From positions 1-12,636 of the forward strand of contig JAKASC010000045.1 in assembly GCA_021828245.1 (NCBI GenBank): 12,636 bases of DNA, in the 5' to 3' direction. Positions 1 to 6,300 of the stretch are shown here, in pieces (the stretch's first letter is position 1; each line of letters starts with the position of its first letter). The position numbers and the translations under genes were made by a program. The notes beneath the pieces are model-generated. The model ran no database searches. It saw only the letters and a list, made by a program, of their open reading frames with translations, and was not told the origin of the DNA. Source of the DNA: Acidobacteriota bacterium (GTDB taxonomy: Bacteria > Acidobacteriota > Terriglobia > UBA7540).

Positions 1-43
1 CAGAGGGGCTACGGATTCCCAAAATTAGAAGAGAGGAGCAGCA

Positions 44-343
44 ATGGCGAAAGTGATGACGAAGGCGCAAGTGGTGGGGCATCTGGCCGAGAAGTTGGGA
101 CTTCAGAAGAAGGCAGTTGCCGGGGCGCTCGAGGAATTGGTCAGTTTGGCGGTCAAGGAGTGTAAAAGCAGCGGGCAGTTCGTCGTCCCGGGGCTGGGGA
201 AGGCCGTCAAGGCTCATCGCAAGGAACGCATGGGCCGCAATCCTCAGACCGGTGAGCCCATTAAAATCCCTGCCAAAACCGTGGTCAAGTTTCGGCTTGC
301 CAAGGCGTTCAAGGACGCCGTGGTCCCGCCAAAAAAGAAGTAG
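44..343 (+). CDS. HU-family nucleoid-associated DNA-binding protein
   Basis: HU-family proteins act as dimers that bind and bend DNA in the nucleoid. The 99-residue product is slightly longer than the usual ~90. It shows the expected order: N-terminal helices (about residues 6-42), a short beta region (FVVPGLGKAV, 46-55), then the DNA-binding arm with the family signature GRNPQTG at 64-70. The arm proline (Pro67) is the kind that intercalates in the minor groove in characterised HU proteins. The arm returns through EPIKIPAKTVVKF, followed by a C-terminal helix and a basic PPKKK tail. The ATG at 44 is preceded by a purine-rich Shine-Dalgarno run (GAGAGGAG, 31-38) at 5 nt spacing, which supports this start. 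The gene appears to stand alone: no partner follows for 365 bp. A Lys-rich tail of this kind occurs in several acidobacterial and verrucomicrobial HU-like proteins (recalled, not searched). IHF-like function is possible but less likely. Confidence 0.93.
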   Translation: MAKVMTKAQVVGHLAEKLGLQKKAVAGALEELVSLAVKECKSSGQFVVPGLGKAVKAHRKERMGRNPQTGEPIKIPAKTVVKFRLAKAFKDAVVPPKKK

Positions 344-708
344 CAAGCTTTCCGACGCGGGCCTCGGCGGGCAGTTGGGTTGGCTGGGCGGAAGGCGTCA
401 TCAGAGCTGCGGGCTGCCTCGTCCGGCAACCCGACCGGGCGCGGGTGAAGTGTCGTATCATTGTGGCCAGAGTGCATGGTGTGAGGCCGTGCCGTGGGTC
501 TTGGCTTATCACCTGCCCGAACACAAGACCGGCTGCCGCTGTTTGGGCACAGAGCCTTCGGGATCTGCTTCCCCGCCGGGCTCCTTATTCGCGACCGCAA
601 CCCGTCCTAATGGCTTATGCCCATTAGCTCACCGCTCTCCATGGCCTCGCGAGCCGGCTTGCGCTCGTCTCGGCAGCCGCTGGAGTTGAACGAATTGGGT
701 GCTCTGTT
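344..708. other. Intergenic region without a supportable gene
   Basis: This 365-bp gap lies between the HU gene and the DUF6807 operon. Reading frames cross it on both strands, but none has a recognisable product or a good ribosome binding site. No clear U-tract terminator follows the HU stop codon. The only structured element I can support is the dyad at 607-627. The promoter of the downstream operon should lie here, but no convincing -35/-10 pair is visible. Confidence 0.6.
607..627. promoter_or_regulatory. Perfect 7-bp inverted repeat, possible operator
   Basis: CTAATGG at 607-613 and CCATTAG at 621-627 are perfect inverted arms separated by 7 nt (CTTATGC). The dyad sits 81 bp upstream of the DUF6807 start codon. 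It has no following T-tract, so it does not look like an intrinsic terminator. The 7-7-7 geometry would suit a dimeric regulator, but a chance occurrence cannot be excluded. Confidence 0.3.
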
Positions 709-1839
709 ATGCCCCGCCTTGACTCCCTCCAGTCTCAAAGCAGCCTCGGCTTTGGAGGACGCTGCGCCAAGCTGGACGTCGGTTGGCTTCTCGGCCTCGT
801 TGTCCTTCTAACACTTCTCGCCTCATCGCTGATCCTGGCCCAACCGGTCGCGCGGTCGCCTCATGCGCCCGGCGGCCTGCCCGTGGTGCTTCAAAGGGAG
901 GGAACACGCATTGTCATCAGCATTGGGGGCCGGCCATTTACGACCTATTACTTCGACCCGGCGGTCGCCAAGCCTTATTTTATGCCCTTGCGAAGCGCCC
1001 AAGGCACGGTGATTACCCGAGGCTTTCCTATCGGCAACACGATTCCTCCGGCCCATCAGCACGACCACGACCTGGAACCTCACCAGCGGCCCATGTATTT
1101 TGGCTACGGAGACATCAACGGCATAGATTTTTGGGGAGAGGCTGTTTTCCCCAAATGGAGCGATGACCGCGTTTTTGGACGAACCGTCAAGGTGAAAATC
1201 GAGCGGATGCAAAGCGGGCCGCGCTCGGGCGCGCTTCGCGCGCTCTTCAATCTTGTCACGCCCAGCGGCCGGGTGATGGGGCAGGAGATACAGTCGTACC
1301 GATTCCAAGGCGGCGCGAATTGGCGCATCATAGACTGCACGTTCACGCTGCTTGCCAATCGCTACGCCCCGCTCACACTGGGCGACACCAAGGAGGGTAT
1401 GTTCGCCCTGCGACTGGCGCCCGAACTCAATTCACCGCCGGGCCACATCATCAACTCCAAGGGTGCGGTGGGCGAAAAGCAGGTTTGGGGGCAACGTGCC
1501 GATTGGGTAGATTATTACGGGCGGGTCGGGCAGGAAGAAGTGGGAGTGGCGATTTTTGACAGCCCACGGAATTTGCGCCATCCCACCTATTGGCACGCGC
1601 GCGGCTATGGCTTGTTCGCGGCCAATCCGTTGGGCATTCGCGAATTCACCCGCGACCCGGCGCGCGATGGAAGCTGGACGATTCGTCAAGGCCGTTCTCT
1701 CACCTTCCGCTATCGGGTTCTGATTCATCACGGTGACGTGCGTCAAGGCGGGGTTGCCCAAGCGTATGAGATATACCGGCAGGAGCAGTTGAGCGCGATG
1801 CGACCCTCGAGCGCCGCCGGTTCAAGGAAAGGGGAATAA
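709..1839 (+). CDS. Exported DUF6807 (PmoA-like, PF14100) family protein
   Basis: The 376-residue product has a hydrophobic segment at about residues 24-44 (VGWLLGLVVLLTLLASSLILA), followed by polar sequence, and is probably exported by a signal peptide or anchored by it. The remainder matches the DUF6807 family, long labelled 'methane oxygenase PmoA' in Pfam although there is no link to particulate methane monooxygenase. Recognisable parts are KPYFMPLRSAQGTVITRGFP (88-107), a His-rich loop (H116, H118, H120, H125) and FGYGDINGIDFW (131-142). The family often has an HHRG-type pair where this protein has PHQRP, so one His is replaced by Gln. No reaction is established for the family. ATG 709 is the first start codon after an in-frame stop at 625-627, but it has no good Shine-Dalgarno (nearest GGAG at 682-685 is too far), so the start is uncertain. 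The next gene follows after 3 nt, which implies co-translation and linked function. Confidence 0.85.
   Translation: MPRLDSLQSQSSLGFGGRCAKLDVGWLLGLVVLLTLLASSLILAQPVARSPHAPGGLPVVLQREGTRIVISIGGRPFTTYYFDPAVAKPYFMPLRSAQGTVITRGFPIGNTIPPAHQHDHDLEPHQRPMYFGYGDINGIDFWGEAVFPKWSDDRVFGRTVKVKIERMQSGPRSGALRALFNLVTPSGRVMGQEIQSYRFQGGANWRIIDCTFTLLANRYAPLTLGDTKEGMFALRLAPELNSPPGHIINSKGAVGEKQVWGQRADWVDYYGRVGQEEVGVAIFDSPRNLRHPTYWHARGYGLFAANPLGIREFTRDPARDGSWTIRQGRSLTFRYRVLIHHGDVRQGGVAQAYEIYRQEQLSAMRPSSAAGSRKGE
1824..1834 (+). promoter_or_regulatory. Ribosome binding site inside the end of the upstream gene
   Basis: A purine run (AAGGAAAGGGG) lies in the last codons of the DUF6807 gene, 8 nt before ATG 1843. The upstream TAA (1837-1839) falls between them. 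This arrangement fixes the oxidoreductase start and suggests translational coupling. Confidence 0.7.
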
Positions 1840-1842
1840 CTA

Positions 1843-3279
1843 ATGGCCACCCACGACGAGCAATCCGAAATCACTCGACGTGATTTTTTGAAGACCGGCG
1901 CAGGCGTGGCCGCCGCCGGTCTGACGGCGCTCGGCAGCGGGCGCGGGGAGATCCTGCCGCCTCGGGTGCTTGGCTCGAACGACCGCGTGCGCGTGGCGGT
2001 GATTGGGTTGCACGACCGCGGCTACGATCACATTCGTGCTTTCGGCGCCCTGAAAAACGTGGAGATCGCCGCGCTCTGCGACGTCTATGAGCCGATCTTG
2101 AATGAGCGCTTGCAAAACGTGGTCAAGATGGGGCTGCCCAAGCCCGCCTCCTACACGGACGTTCGCAAACTGCTCGACGACCGCTCTATTGACGCTGTCT
2201 CCATCGCCACGCCCAACCACTGGCACTCGCTCATCGGCATCTGGGCTTGTCAGGCGGGCAAAGACGTTTACGTGGAAAAGCCCTGTTCGCACAATCTGTG
2301 GGAGGGACGGCAGCTCGTGCGGGCCGCCCGAAAATACAACCGCATCGTTCAGCACGGAACGCAAGCGCGTTCCGTTGTGGCCTATCGCCATGCCATCGAG
2401 AAAATTCGTCAAGGCTTGATTGGAGAGGTTTATTTGGCGCGCGGATTGTGTTTCAAGTGGCGCAACACCATTGGCCACGCGCCGCCCAGTCCGGTTCCGC
2501 CCGGCCTCGATTACAATCTGTGGCAGGGGCCTGCGCCCGAGCACGTTTTCACACAAAACCGCTTTCTCTACAATTGGCATTGGTTTTGGTGGTATGGCAA
2601 CGGCGATTTGGGCAACCAAGGGATTCATCAAGTGGATATGGCGCGCTGGGGTCTGGGCTTGGGATTCCCCAACAAAATTTCTGCCATCGGCGGACACTTC
2701 ATGTTCCATGACGACCAGCAAACGCCGAACACCCTGAACTGCGCCTTTGAATATGAGATCCCGGGGGCCAAACCCAAGATGCTCGAATTCGAGGTGCGTC
2801 ACTGGATCACCAACCACGAAGCGGGCATCGGAACGCCCTCGATGGGGACGCCGTTGCCGAAGGTTCTCTCCGCGGCTGCCACGAACATGCCGCCTGTGAA
2901 CGCTCCCAGCACCGTCGGCGACATTTTCTACGGTTCCAAGGGCTACCTCGCCACGGGAGACGAAGACGCGGACACTTACCGCACCTGGCTCGGTGAAGCG
3001 CAACAGCCCGGGCCGACGGAGCACGAAGGCGGCAATCATTTTGCCAACTTCATTGACTGCGTTCGCAGCCGCCGCGCCGATGGCCTCCACGCGCCCATCG
3101 AGGAAGGTCACCTGTCGGCGGGGCTGGTGCATTTGGCCAACGCCTCCTATCGCCTCGGCCGCACGTTGCACTTTGACCCGGAGAGCGAGCAAGTGATCGG
3201 CGATGAGGAAGCCAACCTGCTCCTCCGCGACGGTGACCGCGGCTATCGCCCGCCTTTTGTTGTTCCGGAAGTCGTGTAA
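1843..3279 (+). CDS. Tat-exported Gfo/Idh/MocA family oxidoreductase
   Basis: The family uses a tightly bound NAD(P) to oxidise, reduce or epimerise sugars and cyclitols; some relatives (GH109) use it for glycoside hydrolysis. The 478-residue product begins with a twin-arginine signal (TRRDFLK, 11-17, then an Ala/Gly-rich hydrophobic stretch to about 32), so it should be exported already folded with its cofactor. The Rossmann fold starts at VAVIGLHDRG (51-60). The usual GxGxxG reads G55-L-H57-D-R-G60, with His in place of the second Gly. The catalytic-type EKP motif is at 145-147 (Lys146), and the C-terminal-domain motif GIHQVD is at 260-265 (H262, D265). PNHWH (about 125-129) is also typical of exported members. 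It forms an operon with the DUF6807 gene (3-nt gap). The substrate is unknown; a sugar is likely. A GH109-like glycosidase is a less likely alternative. Confidence 0.93.
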   Translation: MATHDEQSEITRRDFLKTGAGVAAAGLTALGSGRGEILPPRVLGSNDRVRVAVIGLHDRGYDHIRAFGALKNVEIAALCDVYEPILNERLQNVVKMGLPKPASYTDVRKLLDDRSIDAVSIATPNHWHSLIGIWACQAGKDVYVEKPCSHNLWEGRQLVRAARKYNRIVQHGTQARSVVAYRHAIEKIRQGLIGEVYLARGLCFKWRNTIGHAPPSPVPPGLDYNLWQGPAPEHVFTQNRFLYNWHWFWWYGNGDLGNQGIHQVDMARWGLGLGFPNKISAIGGHFMFHDDQQTPNTLNCAFEYEIPGAKPKMLEFEVRHWITNHEAGIGTPSMGTPLPKVLSAAATNMPPVNAPSTVGDIFYGSKGYLATGDEDADTYRTWLGEAQQPGPTEHEGGNHFANFIDCVRSRRADGLHAPIEEGHLSAGLVHLANASYRLGRTLHFDPESEQVIGDEEANLLLRDGDRGYRPPFVVPEVV

Positions 3280-3336
3280 GCGCCCGCCCGGCTCGCCTAA
3301 CGTTGCATTTCGGTTGCATCAGCGCCGTGCGCTCTC

Positions 3337-3358
3337 CTCGCCACGTCGGCGGGGTGAG
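3337..3358. terminator. Hairpin between convergent genes, possible bidirectional terminator
   Basis: Arms 3337-3345 and 3350-3358 pair over 9 positions with one A/G mismatch and one G-T wobble, around a TCGG loop. The hairpin lies 57 bp after the oxidoreductase stop and 17 bp after the stop of the convergent giant gene. Neither side has a T-tract, so an intrinsic terminator is uncertain. The sequence also resembles the short genome-wide palindromes of such bacteria and could be one of them. Confidence 0.4.
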
Positions 3359-3375
3359 CCTTGCCCAGCGCTCGG

Positions 3376-6300
3376 CTACTGCACGGTCAGCGTGAGGGTG
3401 GTGGAGTGCGTCAGATTGCCCGACGTGCCTGTTACCGTCAAGGTATAAGTTCCGGCCGGCGTGCCGGGCGAGGGCGGTGGTCCACTCGAGCCGCCGCCAC
3501 CACCGCCGCCGCAGGAGACCGAAAACGCCAGCGCCGCCAGCAACAGCGCAAAGGGAGCAAGCAGCGCCCACCGGAAGAGCGGAGCTTTGCGGTCCGGAGG
3601 GTAGCGTCGCCCTTTAGGGCGGCACAGGAATGGCGGCCTAAAGGCCGCCGCGACGGCGAGGCCGAGGAGAACGATCCAGAGTGCGAGGAGGCCGAAATTT
3701 GAGATTGGAAATTTCAGATTGGAGACGAGCGGCCGGAACAAGGAATTTGGGATTGGAAATTTCGGATTAGGGACACGTGGCGGGGCAAGCGTCGGCGCGG
3801 CGGTCGTCACGGTGACGGTCGCATTCTCCGCGCTCGAGCCGTTGAGCGTGAGCGAGGCCGGATTCACGCTGCACGTCGAGAGCGAGGGCGCGCCCGAGCA
3901 ACTCAACGTGACCGTCTGATTGAAGCCGCCGAGCGGCGAAACGACCAAAGTGTAACTCGCCTCCCCGCCGGGCGAAACCGTGGCCGACGACGACGAACCC
4001 GAGGCGACCCCCAGCGCAAAGTCTGCGATGCCGGTTCCTACGAGGGAGACCAACTCGGAGCTTTCCATTGAGCTGCCCCAAATGGCCATGTTTCCATTTG
4101 CCGACCCGACCGAAGTCGGGACAAACGTAACCTGGATAGTGCAGGATGCGTTAGGAGCAAGCGAGGCAGATGGGGACAATGGGGTTAGCATCGGGCAGTT
4201 ATTAGTTTCCGTGAATCCCTGAGGGGGGTTGATTGCCGTAACGTACAGAGGCTGACCACCCGCGTTTTGCAGCGTCACGGTCTGAGTCTCGCTTTTCTCT
4301 CCGACGACGACGCTGCCAAAGTTGAGGGTCGCTGTCGAGAGTTGGGCCACTCCGGTGTAGTCAGTCCCCAGCACGTTAAATTGTCCCGAGCCCTGGAGGG
4401 CGTTGCTGCTCACAACAACCTGACCGGAGTCCGTGCCGTAGCTTCCGTCCTCATACCAGGCAGAGGGAGAAAAAGTCATGGTGATACTACAATTGGAACC
4501 GGGAGCAAGCGACGAGGGCGAGCCGCCTGGTCGGGGACAGTTGTCGTTTTCCACAAACCCGGAAGGATTCAGAACGTCACTCACCGAAATGCCGTTGATG
4601 GTCAGATTGGCCGTCCCTGTGTTCGTCAGAGTGACAACTTGCGGCGAACTTGTCGTCCCCACAAGTTGGTTGCTGAACGTGAGCGAGCTGGGCGACAGTG
4701 CAATGACCGGCGCCGTCCCGGTGCCGGTCACCGCAATCATCTGCGGCGTATTGGCAGCGCTATCGGCCAGCGAGATCTGTTCGGCGTCCTGGCCCATGGC
4801 CGTTGGGGAGAATGTCACATTTACGTTGCAGGTCCCGTTCACGGCGACAGTGGCGGGCAATGTGCAATCAGGGCTTGTTGCCTGAAAATCGTTCGACCCC
4901 GTGATGGCGGCGAGGGTCAAGGCGCCCGGGCCGATGTTGGTTAGCGTCACGGTTTGGGCCGTGCTGGATGTGTTCACAAGCTGATTGCCGAAGGAAAGCG
5001 ACGTCGGCGTGAGGCTGACGCCGCCGCTGAAGCCACTCCCCTGTAGGTTGATCGTTTGGGTTGAGCCGCTTGCGGCGTTATCGGTCAGCGTCACGGTGCC
5101 GGTGCGCGTGCCGTAGGTTGAGGGAGTGAAGGTGATGCTCAGGGTGCAACTCTGACCCGCCGCAAGCGATCCGGACGACGTGGGACACGTGGTGCCGCTG
5201 GCGATGGCGAACTCGCTGCTGCTTGAAGCGATGCTTGTGACGGTGAGTGCCGTGCTGCTGTTATTCGTGACCGTAACGCTTTCGGCCCCGCTCGCGACGC
5301 CCACTTGCTGGGATGCGAACTGAAGAAAGGGCGTTGAGAGGACGGCGGTCGGGCCCGGAGGCGTGGGCAATTGGATGTCCCAGGCGCTACGGCCGTAAGT
5401 GGAAGCGCGGAGGACACGGGAAGCATGATTGATGGTGACGCCCATGACGGCCACATTCGGCAAACAACCCGAGGTGGCGTTCGCCGAGCTGCAAATGTCC
5501 ATCGGCGTCCATTGCCAGCCGGATCCGGAGTTCGTGCCCTCAAAGACACCGATGTCGGTGGCGATATAGAGCGTGTTTGGGATGTCGGGATCAATGGCGA
5601 TGCCGTTGACCGGAATGTTCGGCAGGTTGCCGCTGATGTCGGTTGTGTACGAGCCGGGCCCGGTGGTCTCAAAGACGTGCCCAAGGTTGTCGGTGGCGCA
5701 CCCCGAGCAGTCAACATAACCCGAAAACCCGGAATAGGTGACGTACGCCGTTTGAGGGTTGGAGGGGTCAACGGCGATAGCCGTGATGGAGCGGACGATC
5801 ATACCTGTAGGAATTTGCGTCCAGGAGGCGTTGGGCCCAGCGTCCGTCGTGACCCAGAGGAGGCCGTCATTCGTGCCCACGTAAACAGTACTCGAATCGC
5901 TCGGCGCTACCGCAATTGTGGAAATCGTGTCGAAAATGGTCGGCCCTCCCAAAGGCGTGGCGGTGAGATTGTCGGAGATCGGGCTCCAGGTGTTTCCCGC
6001 GTCCGTGGTCTGATAGACCCGGTAGGTTCCGAAGTAGAGAATGTTCGGGTTGGACGGGTCCATGGTGAGCGGAGGAATAAACCAGCCGCGGTCGGAGCCG
6101 TCAATGCCAGTGTCGGCGGCGGCGGCGGTGGGCGGATTGGCCGTCAGCTTGAACAGGAAAGGCGCGGGGGTGCCGTCCGGGTTGAGGTTGGGGGGAACGT
6201 ACGCGCAACCCACGTAGAGGGTGTTGAGGTCGCTATAGTCAAAAGCCGTCTCGGCGCCGTCGCCGCAGCCAATATAATTCCAGGCCAGTTGCCCGCTGTA

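Noticed and set aside
581..590. CTCCTTATTC occurring upstream of two plus-strand secreted-protein genes (581-590 and 8295-8304)
   Set aside because: Shared 10-mers are expected by chance many times in a window of this length, and the flanks do not match.
1840..3192. A 450-codon open frame on the minus strand opposite the oxidoreductase
   Set aside because: It is an antisense shadow of a well-supported gene in GC-rich DNA, with no recognisable domain.
3294..3330. GCCTAAC followed by a duplicated GTTGCAT, resembling part of an integron attC site
   Set aside because: There is no matching GTTRRRY core at the other end and no integrase or cassette structure. The 7-bp direct repeat alone is weak.
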